Shown: positions 21,543-34,180, counted from the stretch's first letter. The stretch: 38,882 bases of DNA from Mycobacterium sp. 1423905.2 (GCF_001673155.1 NZ_LZLE01000224.1:1-38882), one strand, 5' to 3'. Translations and numbers: made by a program. The notes: generated by a model from the letters alone, not told the origin.

Positions 21543-22341
21543 ATGAGCAACTGGATGGTGCGAGGTTTAGCCTTTGCCGCCGTGATGACCGTTCTTCGCC
21601 TGTTCCAGGGGGCGCTGATCAACGCCTGGCAAACGCAGTCGGGGCTGATCAGCATCGTCATGTTGCTGCTGTTCGCGACGGGCGCGGTGGTGTGGGGATT
21701 CCGGGACGGCCGCGCCGACGCCAAAGCCAACCCCGACCCGGACCGCCGCGCGGACCTGGCCATGAACTGGCTGCTGGCCGGCCTGGTGGCGGGTGTCGTC
21801 AGCGGCCTGATCTGCTGGATCATCGCCCTGTTCTACAAAGGCATCTACACCGGCGGGTTGTTCAACGAGCTGACCACCTTCGCGGCGTTCACTGCGCTGC
21901 TGGTCTTCATCTTTGGCATCCTCGGGGTGGCCGTCGGCCGCTGGCGGGTGGACCGCAAGGCTCCCCCGCCGGAGAAGCACGACGAGGAGCACCGCCGCAA
22001 GAGCGAGGACCGAGCCGATACCGACGTGTTCACCGCCGTGCGCGGCGACGACAGCCCCACCGGTGAGATTCCCGTAGGCGACGGCGGCAAGACCGAGGAG
22101 CGGACCTCGTCAGTGGCCACAGCCGAGCGGTCGGGCGGACACGAAGCCCCGACCGAGACGATCCGCACCAGGGACCACGACGCGCGCACCGAGACGATCA
22201 ACACCGGCGACCGCGACGCGCGCACCGAAACCATCTCCACCGGCGACCGCGACGCGCGCACCGAGACGATCTCGACCCATCACAAGGACGACGCCCCCAC
22301 CGAGGTGATCCGCACCGACGATCACACCAAGCGGGGCGACG

Positions 22342-22349
<8 letters not shown>
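21543..22349 (+). CDS. Four-helix membrane protein with repetitive acidic tail (Rv2536-like)
   Basis: The 268-residue protein has hydrophobic segments at about 7-27, 35-52, 76-98 and 112-132, then a long hydrophilic C-terminal tail. From about residue 200 to 260 the tail is built from near-repeats of 12 residues with an (A)RTETI(S/N)TGDRD core. The membrane part and position between pepQ and aroQ match M. tuberculosis Rv2536, whose function is unknown. The ATG directly follows a -10-like element, so a leaderless start is likely. The 3' end overlaps the end of aroQ by 8 bases in convergent orientation. The tail is probably disordered and cytoplasmic or surface-facing; topology was not resolved. 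Confidence 0.85.
22140..22322 (+). repeat. Tandem 36-bp coding repeats in the Rv2536-like gene
   Basis: Four to five diverged 36-bp units encode a 12-residue motif whose core is [12 protein letters not shown]. The middle two units are nearly identical at the DNA level and the outer ones are degenerate (for example APTETIRT and APTEVIRT). Such repeats can vary in copy number by slippage. Confidence 0.8.
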
Positions 22350-24397
<2,048 letters not shown>

Positions 24398-24403
24398 GGG
24401 CCG

Positions 24404-25618
24404 CTACCCCTGGCTGACCCGGGCCCGGGCGGCCGGCGCCTCCCGTTCGGCCACCGTCCGCTGGTACGCCTCGATGTTGCGGCGCGTTTCGGCCAGCGAG
24501 TCGCCGCCGAATTTTTCCAGGACCGCACGGGCCAGCACCAGCGCCACCATGGTTTCGACGACGACGCCGGCGGCGGGCACCGCGCACACATCCGAGCGCT
24601 GGTGGATGGCGACGGCCTCGTCGCCGGTGGCCATGTCGACGGTGGCCAGGGCGCGCGGGACGGTGGAGATGGGTTTCATCGCCGCGCGCACCCGCAGCGG
24701 CTGGCCGTTGGTCATACCGCCTTCCAGTCCGCCGGCCCGGTTGGTGGACCGCACGACGCCGTCGGGGCCGGGGTACATCTCGTCGTGGGCGCGGCTGCCG
24801 CGGCGGCGCGCGGTTTCGAATCCGTCCCCGATCTCGACGCCCTTGATGGCCTGGATGCCCATCACGGCGGCGGCCAACTGGCTGTCGAGGCGGTTGTCGC
24901 CGCTGGTGAACGAACCCAGCCCGATCGGCAGGCCCAACGCGACCACCTCGACGACGCCGCCCAGGGTGTCGCCGTCCTTCTTCGCGGCTTCGATCTCGGT
25001 GATCATGGCCTGCTCGGCGGCCTTGTCGTAGGCGCGCACCGGGCTGGCGTCGATGGCGGGCAAGTCTTCGGCGTGCGGCGGCGGGCCCTCGTAGGGTGCC
25101 GACGCGCCGATGGAGATGACGTGGGAAAGCACCTCGACGCCGAGCGCCTGACGCAGGAACGCCCGGGCGACCGTTCCCGCCGCGACGCGGGCCGCCGTCT
25201 CGCGAGCGCTGGCCCGCTCCAACACCGGGCGGGCGTCGTCGAAGCCGTACTTGAGCATGCCCGCGTAATCGGCGTGGCCGGGCCGGGGCCGGGTCAGCGG
25301 TTCGTTGCGCGCGATGTTGTCCAGCTCAGCCGGGTCGACGGGGTCGGCGGCCATCACGGTCTCCCATTTCGGCCATTCGGTGTTGCCGATCTCAATGGCG
25401 ATGGGCCCGCCCAGCGTGGTGCCGTGACGGACCCCGGAGAGCACCGTCACCGCGTCGCGCTCGAATTTCATCCTCGCGCCGCGGCCGTAGCCCAGCCGAC
25501 GGCGGGCCAGCTCATCGGCGATATCGGTCGAGGTGACCGCCACGCCGGCGACCATGCCCTCGACGACGGCGACCAAGGCGCGGCCGTGCGATTCCCCGGC
25601 GGTAATCCAGCGCAACAC
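24404..25618 (-). CDS. aroC: Chorismate synthase
   Basis: The 404-residue FMN-dependent enzyme makes chorismate from EPSP, the last shared step to aromatic amino acids, folate, mycobactin and menaquinone. Signature stretches are [11 protein letters not shown] at the N-terminus, [14 protein letters not shown] near 115, [15 protein letters not shown] and the GGMTNGQPL segment. The GTG at 25618 is fixed by homology (Leu-Arg-Trp-Ile-Thr follows) and has a GGAAG site upstream; longer readings of the frame run into the prepilin peptidase gene. In M. tuberculosis it is annotated aroF (Rv2540c). Confidence 0.97.
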   Translation of the reverse strand: MLRWITAGESHGRALVAVVEGMVAGVAVTSTDIADELARRRLGYGRGARMKFERDAVTVLSGVRHGTTLGGPIAIEIGNTEWPKWETVMAADPVDPAELDNIARNEPLTRPRPGHADYAGMLKYGFDDARPVLERASARETAARVAAGTVARAFLRQALGVEVLSHVISIGASAPYEGPPPHAEDLPAIDASPVRAYDKAAEQAMITEIEAAKKDGDTLGGVVEVVALGLPIGLGSFTSGDNRLDSQLAAAVMGIQAIKGVEIGDGFETARRRGSRAHDEMYPGPDGVVRSTNRAGGLEGGMTNGQPLRVRAAMKPISTVPRALATVDMATGDEAVAIHQRSDVCAVPAAGVVVETMVALVLARAVLEKFGGDSLAETRRNIEAYQRTVAEREAPAARARVSQG

Positions 25619-25638
25619 CCGACCATCTTCCCACGGGC

Positions 25639-26067
25639 TCACCCCAGCAGGGCCGGCCCGGCCGCCCAAGCCGTGGCCAGGCACATCGACGGACCGTGCG
25701 GCACCGACCGCACGCCGCGCGGCAGCACCGCCAGACCGAACAGCGCGGTCAGCAGCGGCGCGGCCAGCGCGGCCAGGAACCACGCCTGGACGCCGCAGCA
25801 GCCGCCGAGCGCACCCAGACCGATCGCCAGCTTGACGTCACCGGCGCCCATTGCCGCCGGGAGGGCCAGATGCACCGCCAGGTACAGCCCGGTCAGGGCG
25901 ACGGCCCCGGCCAGCGCCGGCAGCCCATGACCAGCGCCGGCCGCGACCGCGAGAATCAGACCGGCGCCGGGCAGGGTCAGTGCGTTGGGTAGCCGGCGCT
26001 TTCGGAAGTCGCACCAGCTCAACACCGTCAACCAGGCCAGCACCGCCGCGCCCGCAGCAATCCGCAT
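25639..26067 (-). CDS. A24 prepilin peptidase-like protein (Rv2551c-like)
   Basis: The 142-residue membrane protein consists only of the aspartic peptidase domain of type IV prepilin peptidases. The two expected catalytic aspartates are Asp20 (in [12 protein letters not shown]) and Asp77 in the GAGD motif (74-77). Hydrophobic helices fill the remainder. It lacks the N-methyltransferase domain of full PilD, as Flp/Tad-type peptidases do. It would cut leader peptides from Flp-like pilins or pseudopilins at the membrane; none is in the window. It sits between aroE and aroC, with gaps of 11 and 20 bases, and corresponds to Rv2551c, though in M. tuberculosis ten or so genes separate that locus from aroF. 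Confidence 0.85.
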   Translation of the reverse strand: MRIAAGAAVLAWLTVLSWCDFRKRRLPNALTLPGAGLILAVAAGAGHGLPALAGAVALTGLYLAVHLALPAAMGAGDVKLAIGLGALGGCCGVQAWFLAALAAPLLTALFGLAVLPRGVRSVPHGPSMCLATAWAAGPALLG

Positions 26068-26078
26068 GCAGCGGCAGG

Positions 26079-26894
26079 TTAATCCGGCTGGGTCAGCGCG
26101 CAAGTCATCGCCTCGCGCGGCGCCGGCATTCCGGTGAACTGCTCGACCTGCGCGAACGCCTGGTGCAGCAGCATCTGCAGGCCACTGACGACCCGGCCGC
26201 CGGCCGCGGTCACCGCGGCGGCCAGCGGGGTGGGCCAGGGATCGTAGATCGCGTCCAACAGCACCGGGATGGCGGCGAAGGTGGCGGCATACCGGGCCGC
26301 CACCTCGGCGGGGATGGTGCTGACCAGCGCGGTCGCGGCGGCGACCTCGTCGGTCAATCCGGGACTGTCCAGGTTGGTGAAGCGGGTCGCGACGCCCAGT
26401 TGCGCGCCCAGGTGCAGCAAGCGGGCGGCTTTGTCGGGGTTGCGCGCCACCACGGTGATCTCCGTGACACCCAACTGGGCCAGCCCGGCGACGGCCGCGG
26501 GTGCGGTGCCACCCGATCCGCACACCAGCGCGCGCCCGGACGCGTGGCCGAGCGCGCCGGCGACGCCGTCGATGTCGGTGTTGTCGGCCCGCCAGCCGTT
26601 CGGTGTGCGCACCAGGGTGTTGGCCGAGCCCACCAGTTCGGCGCGCTCGGTGCGTTCGTCGGCGCAGCGCAGGGCGGCGAACTTGCCCGGCATGGTGACC
26701 GACACCCCGACCCATTCCGGGCCGAAGGCGGCGACGACGCCGGGAAGTTGCGCGGCGTCGCACTCGATGCGCTCGTAGGTCCACTCGGGCAGGCCCAGCG
26801 CCCGGTAGGCGGCCAGGTGCAGCTGGGGAGAGCGGGAGTGGGCGATCGGCGAGCCGAGGACGGCTGCCTTTCTACCGGGTGGAATCGAGGACAC
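26079..26894 (-). CDS. aroE: Shikimate dehydrogenase
   Basis: The 271-residue NADPH enzyme reduces 3-dehydroshikimate to shikimate. The shikimate-binding SRSP is at 20-23, catalytic Lys71 lies in TMPGK, Asp107 in NTDIDG, and the NADP glycine-rich loop GSGGT is at 126-130. The start is GTG at 26894, inside the end of mltG (23-base overlap). It matches Rv2552c, which starts slightly later; a shorter start cannot be excluded. Together with aroC, aroK, aroB and aroQ it gives four consecutive shikimate steps plus chorismate synthase; aroG and aroA are elsewhere. Confidence 0.95.
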   Translation of the reverse strand: MSSIPPGRKAAVLGSPIAHSRSPQLHLAAYRALGLPEWTYERIECDAAQLPGVVAAFGPEWVGVSVTMPGKFAALRCADERTERAELVGSANTLVRTPNGWRADNTDIDGVAGALGHASGRALVCGSGGTAPAAVAGLAQLGVTEITVVARNPDKAARLLHLGAQLGVATRFTNLDSPGLTDEVAAATALVSTIPAEVAARYAATFAAIPVLLDAIYDPWPTPLAAAVTAAGGRVVSGLQMLLHQAFAQVEQFTGMPAPREAMTCALTQPD

Positions 26895-28122
26895 CGTTGT
26901 GTTTGGCCAGCTCGATGTTGGCCAGGTGCTGTTGGTAATCCCGGGTGAACAGCGTTGTCCCTTGCGAGTCGATGGTCACGAAGTACAGCCAGTCGCCCGG
27001 CTGGGGATGCTCAGCGGCATGCAGCGCGTCGACTCCCGGTGAGCAGATGGCGGTGGCCGGCAGGCCTTCGGCCATGTAGGTGTTCCACGGGGTCCGCTGG
27101 GCCCGGTCGCCGTCGCTGGTGGCCACCTCGCGGCGGTCCAGCGGGTAATTGACGGTGGAGTCGAATTCCAGGGTGCGGTGCTCGTGCAGCCGGTTGTAGA
27201 TGACCTGCGCCACCTTGGAGAAATCTTGGGCGTTGGCTTCCTGCTGCACCAGCGAGGCCACCACCAAAATGTCGTAGGGCGACAGGCTCAGAGCCTTGGC
27301 GGTGTCGACCAGACCCGACTTCAGGTACTCCACGGCGCCGGCGTTGATCAGCGTGGCCAGGATCGTTTCGGCCGACGCGGAGGGATCGATGTTGAACGTG
27401 CCCGGGGCGATCAAGCCTTCGATGCGGCGATGGTCGTCACCCAGCTCGTTGACCGGCTCCACCGCCCAGGGCGGCACCTGCAGCGCCGCCGGGGTGCTCT
27501 TGCCGGCCGCGGTGCGTAGGTCCGCCACCGAGACGCAGCGCTGGTTGCCGTCGAGGTTGACGCAGGTGGCCCGCGAGATCAGGGTCAGGATCCCGGGGTT
27601 GACCACGTTGCTCTTCATGTCGGTGGTGTCGTCGAGCTGGCGGCCTTCGGGAATGACGAGCTTGCCGACCCGGCTCTTCGGATCAGCCAACCGGGCCACG
27701 GCGTTGGCCGCCGGTATCTCGGTGCGCATGCGGTAGAAACCGGGCTGGATCGAGGAGATCGCGGCGTTGCCGTGCGCGGCGTCGACGAATGCCCGCACGG
27801 TGCGCACCACCCCGCGGTTAAGTAGGGTCTCGCCCACCGCCGTCGTCGAGTCACCGGACTGGATCTGGATGACGACGTCGCGCTTGCCGTTGCCGGTGTA
27901 GTCGTCGTCGGCGCCCGACAGCACCCGCCACAGCTTGGAGCCGAGGAAGACGCCGGCCACCACGACGACCACCAGAAGGCTGAGCCCGATGCCGCCGAGA
28001 ATGCGCCGGCGCCGCCGGGTCCGCTCGGCCCGCTTGCGGCGGTCGGCGCGGGTTCTGCGGTGCCGGGTGGGTTCCACCGCCACGGGCTCGGCCCGGTGAC
28101 GACGGTGGTCCTCGTCAGCCAT
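26872..28122 (-). CDS. mltG: Endolytic murein transglycosylase MltG (YceG-like)
   Basis: The 416-residue protein has an Arg/His-rich cytoplasmic N-terminus, one transmembrane helix (about 43-65) and a large extracytoplasmic YceG domain. MltG cuts nascent peptidoglycan strands near the membrane and is thought to set glycan length. The segment ASLVQQEAN followed by VAQVIYNRL contains the conserved catalytic Glu region, and the C-terminal [19 protein letters not shown] block is typical. The ATG at 28122 is preferred over a GTG 6 bases upstream because GGAAGG lies 5 bases before it, and the length then agrees with Rv2553c. It overlaps the ruvX stop by eight bases. Confidence 0.93.
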   Translation of the reverse strand: MADEDHRRHRAEPVAVEPTRHRRTRADRRKRAERTRRRRRILGGIGLSLLVVVVVAGVFLGSKLWRVLSGADDDYTGNGKRDVVIQIQSGDSTTAVGETLLNRGVVRTVRAFVDAAHGNAAISSIQPGFYRMRTEIPAANAVARLADPKSRVGKLVIPEGRQLDDTTDMKSNVVNPGILTLISRATCVNLDGNQRCVSVADLRTAAGKSTPAALQVPPWAVEPVNELGDDHRRIEGLIAPGTFNIDPSASAETILATLINAGAVEYLKSGLVDTAKALSLSPYDILVVASLVQQEANAQDFSKVAQVIYNRLHEHRTLEFDSTVNYPLDRREVATSDGDRAQRTPWNTYMAEGLPATAICSPGVDALHAAEHPQPGDWLYFVTIDSQGTTLFTRDYQQHLANIELAKHNGVLDSTR

Positions 28123-28636
28123 CGACACCTTCCCCAGCCCCCGAGTTCGCCCGATCGGTCACCACCTTGCGACGTTGATCCAACCACCCCTGCAGGATCG
28201 CCACCGCAGCCGCCTGGTCGATCACTGACCGCTGGTCGCGTGAGCGCACCCCGGCCTCGCGCAGTGATCGCTGCGCGCTGACCGTGGTGAGCCGCTCGTC
28301 GGCCAGCCGCACCGGCGTGGGCGCGATCCGCCGGGCCAGCGCCTCGGCCACCTCGATCGCGTCGCGGGCCGACGCGCCGGTGCGGTCGGCCAGCGTGCGC
28401 GGCAGCCCGACGATCACCTCGACCGCCTCGTATTCGGCGGTGAGGGCGGCCAGCCGGCGCAGATGCCGGCCGGATCGCTCCCGACGCACCGTCTCCACCG
28501 GGGTGGCGAGAATGCCGTCCGGGTCGCTACTGGCCACGCCGATACGCACACTGCCCACGTCGATGCCGAGGCGTCGTCCCCGCCCGGGGTCCTGGTCGCC
28601 AGGCCGGTCGGGTGGACGGTGTTGCTGCGAATCCAC
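28115..28636 (-). CDS. ruvX: RuvX/YqgF RNase H-fold nuclease
   Basis: The 173-residue protein has the RuvC-like RNase H fold. Acidic active-site positions are visible in [20 protein letters not shown] and VIDQAAAV, and [12 protein letters not shown] is a family signature. RuvX/YqgF proteins are linked to 16S rRNA 5'-end processing and Holliday-junction resolution; the mycobacterial protein has been reported to resolve junctions. The start is GTG directly after the alaS stop (TGAGTG). alaS-ruvX-mltG is a common bacterial gene order. Confidence 0.94.
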   Translation of the reverse strand: MDSQQHRPPDRPGDQDPGRGRRLGIDVGSVRIGVASSDPDGILATPVETVRRERSGRHLRRLAALTAEYEAVEVIVGLPRTLADRTGASARDAIEVAEALARRIAPTPVRLADERLTTVSAQRSLREAGVRSRDQRSVIDQAAAVAILQGWLDQRRKVVTDRANSGAGEGVDG

Positions 28637-31345
28637 TCAGCCGACCCGTGCGATCTCCGCGCGTACCGCGTCCAGTGCGGCGTCGATGCCGGTCGGATTC
28701 TTCCCGGACCCTTGGGCCAGGTCGGCCTTGCCGCCGCCGCGGCCTTCGACCGCCACGGCGAGTTGTTTGACCAGATCGTTGGCGCGCAGCCCGAGGTCTT
28801 GGGCAGCGGAGTTGGCGGCCACCGCGTACGGCACGGTCTGGCTCTCGCCTTCGGCGATAAGCGCCACCACGGCCGGGTCGCTGCCGAGCTTGCCGCGGAT
28901 GTCGCCGACCAGCGACCGCAGGTCGGCCGCGCTCATTCCGGCCGACATGCGCTGGGCCACCAGCCGCACATTGCCGATGCGCTCGGCACCGGCGGCGGCG
29001 TTGGTGGCGGCCGCGCGGGCGCTGGCCAGCCGGGCCCGCTCGAGTTCCTTCTCGGCGGCCTTGAGCCGCTCCACCAGAGTTGCCACCCGCGCCGGCACCT
29101 CTTCCGAGGGCACCTTCAACGACGACGCCAGCCCGGCCATCAACGCGCGTTCCTTGGCCAGGTGCCGGAACGACTCCAGCCCGACGTAGGCCTCCACGCG
29201 GCGCACCCCGGAGCCGATCGAGGACTCACCCAGGATGGTCACCGGGCCGATCTGCGCCGAGTTGTGCACGTGCGTGCCGCCGCACAGCTCCAACGAGAAC
29301 GGACCGCCGATCTCGACCACCCGCACCTGCTCGGGGTAGCTCTCACCGAACAGCGCCATCGCGCCCATGGCCTTGGCTTTGTCGAGCTGCTCGAGGAAGG
29401 TGTGCACCTCGAAGTCGGCTTGCACCGCCTCGTTGGTCACCTCTTCGATCTGGGTGCGCTGGTCTTCGCTCAACGGCCCCTGCCAGTTGAAGTCGAACCG
29501 CAGGTAGCCCGGCCGGTTCAGGGAGCCCGCCTGAACTGCATTGGGGCCCAATACCTGTCGCAACGCAGCGTGCACCATATGGGTGCCGGAATGCCCCTGG
29601 GTGGCGCCCTTGCGCCAACTGGGGTCGACCGCGGCGATCACGCTGTCGCCTTCGACGAACTCGCCGGACTCGACGTTGACGCGGTGCACGTACAGCGTTT
29701 TGGCGATCTTCTGCACATCGGTGACGGCCGCTCTGGCGCTACCGCCGGCGCCGGTTCCGCTGATCGAGCCGATGTCGGCGATCTGACCGCCCGATTCGGC
29801 GTAGAGCGGGGTGCGGTCCAGCACCAGTTCCACCCGATTGGCGTTCACGCCGTCGGCGTGGGAGACGACCGGCACCCGCTTGCCGTCCACGAATATCCCC
29901 AGAACCGTTGCGTCGGAGTCCAATTCATCGAACCCGGTGAACTCCGTGGGGCCGGCGTCGACCAGTTCCCGGTAGGCGGTCAGGTCGGCGTGCGCATGCT
30001 TGCGCGCGGCCGCGTCGGCCTTGGCGCGGCGGCGCTGCTCGGCCATCAGTTCGCGGAATCCGGCCTCGTCGACGCCCAGGCCGGCCTCGGAGGCCATCTC
30101 CAGAGTCAACTCGATGGGGAAACCGTAGGTGTCGTGCAAGGTGAACGCGTCCGAACCGGAAACCATTGGGGCGCCAGAAGATTTGGTGGCGCCGGCCACC
30201 TCTTCGAACAGCCTGGAGCCCGACGCCAGGGTGCGGTTGAACGCCGTCTCTTCGGCGACCGCGATGCGGTTGATCCGCTCGAAGTCGCTGACCAGTTCGG
30301 GGTAGGACGGGCCCATCGAATCGCGCACGCTGAGCATCAAGTCACCGACGATCGGAGTGTCGATGCCCAGCAGTTTGGCCGAGCGCACCACTCGGCGCAG
30401 CAGGCGGCGCAACACGTAACCGCGGCCGTCATTGCCGGGGCTGACGCCGTCACCGATCAGGATTGCCGCGGTGCGGCTGTGGTCGGCGATGATGCGGTAG
30501 CGCACGTCGTCGTCGTGGTTGCCTTCTGGACCAGGAGCGTCGTAGGGGCGTGGTGCGCGGGCGGCGACGGTGTCGATCACCGGCCGCAGCAGGTCGGTCT
30601 CGTAGACGTTGTGCACGCCTTGGAGGACCAGTGCGATCCGCTCGACGCCCATGCCGGTGTCGATGTTCTTGCGCGGCAACGGTCCGAGGATCTCGTAGTC
30701 CTCTTTCGACGTTCCCTCGCCGCGCTCGTTCTGCATGAACACGAGGTTCCACACTTCGAGGTAGCGGTCCTCGTTGACGATCGGACCGCCACCGGGGCCG
30801 TACTCGGGCCCGCGGTCGTAGTAGATCTCCGACGACGGTCCGCACGGCCCGGGGATGCCCATCGACCAGTAGTTGTCGGCCATGCCGCGGCGCTGAATCC
30901 GCTCGGCCGGCAGACCGGCAATCTCCCGCCACAGTTCCGCGGCCTCGTCATCATCGAGATACACTGTGGCCCAGAGCTTTTCCGGGTCAAGCCCGTATCC
31001 CCCGGCGTCGACACTGTTGGTCAGCAATGACCAGGCCAGCTCGATGGCGCCCCGCTTGAAGTAGTCGCCGAACGAGAAGTTGCCGGCCATCTGGAAGAAC
31101 GTGTTGTGCCGGGTGGTGATGCCGACTTCGTCGATATCCGGAGTGCGGATGCACTTTTGGATGCTGGTGGCCGTCGCGTAGGGCGGAGTGCGCTGGCCCA
31201 GGAAGAACGGCACGAACTGGACCATGCCGGCGTTGACGAACAACAAGTTGGGGTCGTCGAGGATCACCGACGCGCTGGGCACCTCGGTGTGGCCGGCCTT
31301 CACGAAATGATCAAGGAACCGCTTCCTGATCTCGTGTGTTTGCAC
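28637..31345 (-). CDS. alaS: Alanyl-tRNA synthetase
   Basis: The 902-residue class II synthetase charges tRNA-Ala. The catalytic domain contains [19 protein letters not shown] (motif 1/2 region), the tRNA-recognition part follows, the editing domain has HSGTHMVH near 585 and the CGGTH zinc/editing site near 688, and the C-terminal coiled region contains the usual KxLER-like helices and GGRGGGK-type glycine-rich segment. The start is GTG at 31345 with GGAG just upstream. It corresponds to Rv2555c and heads the ruvX-mltG-aro run. Confidence 0.97.
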   Translation of the reverse strand: MQTHEIRKRFLDHFVKAGHTEVPSASVILDDPNLLFVNAGMVQFVPFFLGQRTPPYATATSIQKCIRTPDIDEVGITTRHNTFFQMAGNFSFGDYFKRGAIELAWSLLTNSVDAGGYGLDPEKLWATVYLDDDEAAELWREIAGLPAERIQRRGMADNYWSMGIPGPCGPSSEIYYDRGPEYGPGGGPIVNEDRYLEVWNLVFMQNERGEGTSKEDYEILGPLPRKNIDTGMGVERIALVLQGVHNVYETDLLRPVIDTVAARAPRPYDAPGPEGNHDDDVRYRIIADHSRTAAILIGDGVSPGNDGRGYVLRRLLRRVVRSAKLLGIDTPIVGDLMLSVRDSMGPSYPELVSDFERINRIAVAEETAFNRTLASGSRLFEEVAGATKSSGAPMVSGSDAFTLHDTYGFPIELTLEMASEAGLGVDEAGFRELMAEQRRRAKADAAARKHAHADLTAYRELVDAGPTEFTGFDELDSDATVLGIFVDGKRVPVVSHADGVNANRVELVLDRTPLYAESGGQIADIGSISGTGAGGSARAAVTDVQKIAKTLYVHRVNVESGEFVEGDSVIAAVDPSWRKGATQGHSGTHMVHAALRQVLGPNAVQAGSLNRPGYLRFDFNWQGPLSEDQRTQIEEVTNEAVQADFEVHTFLEQLDKAKAMGAMALFGESYPEQVRVVEIGGPFSLELCGGTHVHNSAQIGPVTILGESSIGSGVRRVEAYVGLESFRHLAKERALMAGLASSLKVPSEEVPARVATLVERLKAAEKELERARLASARAAATNAAAGAERIGNVRLVAQRMSAGMSAADLRSLVGDIRGKLGSDPAVVALIAEGESQTVPYAVAANSAAQDLGLRANDLVKQLAVAVEGRGGGKADLAQGSGKNPTGIDAALDAVRAEIARVG

Positions 31346-31434
31346 TGTCTCCGCTTTCTTGTTTGCTCGGTTGAGTCACCTGCCAGCCTATTCGCCGGTT
31401 AGGGCGACGGCTGTCAGAGACCGATTTCGGCTCC

Positions 31435-31836
31435 CTAGCCTTCCATAAAGCTCAACCGCACCGAGCGCTGCGGATTGTCTCGGTTGAGGTCGACCAGAAC
31501 GACGCTTTGCCAGGTGCCCAGCATCGGCTCACCGTGGGAGACCGGCACCGTCACCGACGGCGACACGATCGCTGGGAGCACATGGTCAGCGCCGTGGCCC
31601 GGGGAGCCGTGCGCATGCCGGTAACGGTCGTCGCGCGGCAGCAGCCGCTCCAACGTGTCCACCAAGTCGTCGTCGGAGCCGGCACCGGTTTCGATGATCG
31701 CGACCCCGGCCGTGGCGTGCGGGACGAACACGTTGCACAAACCGTCGCCGTAGCTGAAGCAGAACCTGCGCACCGCATCGGTGAGATCCACGATTCGGCG
31801 ACGCGATGTGTCCACTTCCAGCACGTCCGTCTGCAT
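31435..31836 (-). CDS. YjbQ/UPF0047 family protein (Rv2556c-like)
   Basis: The 133-residue protein belongs to the YjbQ family, described as having secondary thiamine-phosphate synthase activity, although the physiological role is unsettled. Key features are [13 protein letters not shown], the [13 protein letters not shown] histidine cluster and the [13 protein letters not shown] end. These histidines form the conserved metal-binding pocket. The ATG at 31836 has only a weak ribosome site. It lies 89 bases upstream of alaS in the same direction and matches Rv2556c. Confidence 0.9.
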   Translation of the reverse strand: MQTDVLEVDTSRRRIVDLTDAVRRFCFSYGDGLCNVFVPHATAGVAIIETGAGSDDDLVDTLERLLPRDDRYRHAHGSPGHGADHVLPAIVSPSVTVPVSHGEPMLGTWQSVVLVDLNRDNPQRSVRLSFMEG

Positions 31837-31989
31837 TCGACCAGCCTACGGCGCAACGGCTACAGCCAGCCAATCGTTTGTGACCGCGACCACATCTGGC
31901 CATTGCGGCGGGCAACGGTCAGGAGGAAGGTATCTGGTGGGACCGGTGGCGCCACCGGGGCGCTGCCCCGACAGTGGAGGGAGCCAACC

Positions 31990-32613
31990 GTGTACGCACG
32001 ATCCACCACCATTCAGGCGCAACCCTTGTCGGTCGACATCGGGATCGCGCATGTCCGCGATGCCGTCATGCCGGCCCTGCAGGAGATCGACGGATGCATC
32101 GGGGTGTCGCTGTTGGTCGATCGGCAAAACGGGACCTGCATCGCGACCAGCGCCTGGCAGACCTTGGAGGCGATGCGAGCCAGCGCCGAGCAGGTGGCGC
32201 CGATCCGCGACCGCGCCGGGCTGATGTTCGATGGCAGCTCGCGGGTCGAGGAATGGGAGATCGCATCGGTGCACCGCGATCACCGGTCGCGCGAAGGCGC
32301 GTGCGTGCGGGCCACCTGGCTCAAAGTGGTGCCTGACCAGCTCAGTCGCTCGCTGGACTTCTACCGCACCGCGGTTTTGCCCGAGATGGAGCAGCTCGAG
32401 GGGTTCTGCAGCGCCAGCCTGATGGTCGACCACCCGGCGAGCCGGCGCGCGGTGTCGTGCTCGACCTTCGACAGCATGGACGCGATGGCCCGCAACCGGG
32501 ACCGGGCATCCGAGCTGCGCAGCCGGCGGGTGCGCGACTTGGGCGCCGAGGTGCTCGACGTGGCCGAGTTCGAGTTGGCGATCGCTCACTTGCGGGTGCC
32601 GGAGCTGGTCTAG
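31990..32613 (+). CDS. Tandem ferredoxin-like (ABM-type) domain protein, Rv2557/Rv2558-like
   Basis: The 207-residue protein contains two similar halves, each with an alpha/beta dimeric-barrel pattern: first [19 protein letters not shown] and second [18 protein letters not shown]. This resembles antibiotic-biosynthesis-monooxygenase-type domains, though catalytic residues are not evident. It matches M. tuberculosis Rv2557 and Rv2558, paralogs reported as induced under starvation; here there is one copy. The GTG at 31990 has a GGAGGGAG site 6 bases upstream. A longer in-frame reading upstream exists and the M. tuberculosis annotation is longer, so the start has some doubt. It is divergent from the YjbQ gene across 153 bases. 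Confidence 0.82.
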   Translation: MYARSTTIQAQPLSVDIGIAHVRDAVMPALQEIDGCIGVSLLVDRQNGTCIATSAWQTLEAMRASAEQVAPIRDRAGLMFDGSSRVEEWEIASVHRDHRSREGACVRATWLKVVPDQLSRSLDFYRTAVLPEMEQLEGFCSASLMVDHPASRRAVSCSTFDSMDAMARNRDRASELRSRRVRDLGAEVLDVAEFELAIAHLRVPELV

Positions 32614-32632
32614 CGAGCCGCCTTGACGTCGA

Positions 32633-32682
32633 GCGTCACGCTGGGGTGACGGCGGCCTGCGGCCGCCACGCTGGCATGACGC
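32633..32682. terminator. Nested inverted repeats between convergent Rv2557-like gene and rarA
   Basis: A perfect GGCGGCC/GGCCGCC 7-bp stem with a TGC loop (32651-32667) sits inside outer GCGTCA/TGACGC arms (32633-32638, 32677-32682). CACGCTGG occurs twice within it. Lying in the 99-bp gap between two gene ends, it is a likely bidirectional terminator and may be a copy of a dispersed intergenic repeat. It runs into the GACGCTAAGTAGCG string. Confidence 0.55.
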
Positions 32683-32712
32683 TAAGTAGCGATGCCGACT
32701 CGGCCGGCGCCC

Positions 32713-34080
32713 TCACGACCGTCCCCGTTTGCGAATGATTGCGCGCAACCGGTCCAGCCGGCCGACCAGCTCGCGTTCGCTACCGCGACCGGTGGGCAGA
32801 TAGTAGTCCACACCGACCAACTCCTCCGGCGGATACTGTTGTGCCACAACGCCGTCGGGGTCGTCATGGGAGTATTTGTAGCCTTGCGCGTGGCCGAGCG
32901 CCGCCGCACCGGAATAGTGCCCGTCGCGCAGATGGGCCGGCACCAGGCCCGCCTTGCCGGCTCTGACGTCGCTCATCGCCGCGCCCAGCGCCGTGGTGAC
33001 GGCGTTGGATTTCGGCGCGGTGGCCAGATAGACCGTCGCGTGCGCCAGCGTCAGCTGGGCTTCGGGCATGCCGATCAGCGCCACGGTCTGCGCGGCCGCG
33101 ACGGCCACCTGCAACGCATTCGAATCGGCCATCCCGACGTCCTCGCTGGCCAGGATCATCAGCCGGCGGGCGATGAAGCGCGGGTCCTCCCCCGCCACCA
33201 GCATGCGAGCCAGATAATGCAACGCGGCGTCGACGTCGGAGCCGCGGACCGACTTGATGAAGGCGCTGATGACGTCGTAGTGCTGGTCGCCGTCGCGGTC
33301 GTAGCGGACCGCCGCCTTGTCCAGCGACTGTTCGACGGTCTCGACGGTGACCGGCTGACCGGCCGCTTGGGCCGCCTCGGCGGCAACCTCCAGCGCGGTC
33401 AGCGCGCGGCGGGCGTCACCCGCGGCCAACTGCACCATCAAGTCGATCGCCTCGGGTGCCACCTCTACCTGACCGCCCAGGCCCCGCTCGTCGTCGATCG
33501 CCCGCTGCACCACCGTGCGGATGTCGTCGGCGGTCAACGGCCGCAACTGCAGGATCAGCGACCGCGACAGCAGCGGCGCCACCACCGAGAACGACGGGTT
33601 CTCCGTCGTCGCCGCCACCAGCAACACCACCCGGTTTTCCACCGCAGACAGCAAGGCGTCCTGCTGAGTCTTGGAGAACCGGTGCACCTCGTCGATGAAC
33701 AGCACCGTCTGCTCGCCGTGCAGCAGTGCCCGGCGAGCCCCGTCGATCACCGCCCGGACGTCCTTGACGCCGGCCGACAACGCCGACAGTGCCTCGAACC
33801 GGCGGCCCGTGGCCTGCGAGACCAGCGCCGCCAGCGTCGTCTTACCGCTTCCCGGCGGGCCGTACAGAATGGCCGAAGCCACGCCGGAACCCTCGACCAG
33901 GCGACGCAGCGGCGACCCGGCTGCCAGCAAGTGGTCCTGCCCCACCACTTCGTCCAGCGTCGCCGGACGCATCCGCACCGCCAGCGGCGCGCCGGCCGGC
34001 ACGCTCAGGCGAGCGTCGGCATCGGAGCGCGCCGGTGCGCCGGGAAGGTCGAACAGACCGTCGGACACGGCTTCAGGCAT
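32713..34080 (-). CDS. rarA: Replication-associated recombination AAA ATPase RarA (MgsA)
   Basis: The 455-residue AAA+ ATPase has an N-terminal segment with [16 protein letters not shown], Walker A GPPGSGKT at 74-81, Walker B FIDEVHRF near 125, sensor stretch TTENPSFSV, arginine-containing lid, and the C-terminal MgsA tetramerisation domain with [13 protein letters not shown] and LASEDVGMA. RarA acts at stalled replication forks, and the fold is related to clamp loaders. The ATG at 34080 is preferred over a TTG 48 bases upstream since the protein then starts like Rv2559c. It is divergent from the Rv2560-like gene across 135 bases. Confidence 0.95.
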   Translation of the reverse strand: MPEAVSDGLFDLPGAPARSDADARLSVPAGAPLAVRMRPATLDEVVGQDHLLAAGSPLRRLVEGSGVASAILYGPPGSGKTTLAALVSQATGRRFEALSALSAGVKDVRAVIDGARRALLHGEQTVLFIDEVHRFSKTQQDALLSAVENRVVLLVAATTENPSFSVVAPLLSRSLILQLRPLTADDIRTVVQRAIDDERGLGGQVEVAPEAIDLMVQLAAGDARRALTALEVAAEAAQAAGQPVTVETVEQSLDKAAVRYDRDGDQHYDVISAFIKSVRGSDVDAALHYLARMLVAGEDPRFIARRLMILASEDVGMADSNALQVAVAAAQTVALIGMPEAQLTLAHATVYLATAPKSNAVTTALGAAMSDVRAGKAGLVPAHLRDGHYSGAAALGHAQGYKYSHDDPDGVVAQQYPPEELVGVDYYLPTGRGSERELVGRLDRLRAIIRKRGRS

Positions 34081-34150
34081 ACCACGCCAGCCGCCAGGCG
34101 GACGCGACCGAAAATCAGGCGAGCGCAATGCGGGCGTCGCGGACGCTTAT

Positions 34151-34180
34151 TTGCTAAGTTCCGCATTGCTAAGTTCCGCG
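34151..34180. repeat. Two tandem 15-bp repeats in the rarA / Rv2560-like divergent gap
   Basis: TTGCTAAGTTCCGC followed by A or G occurs twice head-to-tail (34151-34165 and 34166-34180). A degenerate inverted copy, GAACTACCAGCAA, lies at 34189-34201. They end 35 bases before the Rv2560-like ATG, between divergent genes, where an operator would be expected. Confidence 0.6.

Noticed and set aside
28463..31030. 855-codon plus-strand frame opposite alaS
   Set aside because: The composition mirrors alaS codons; alaS carries all expected synthetase motifs.
34081..34128. TTG-initiated N-terminal extension of rarA
   Set aside because: No ribosome site, and the ortholog starts at the downstream methionine. 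The repeats further upstream fit a promoter region.
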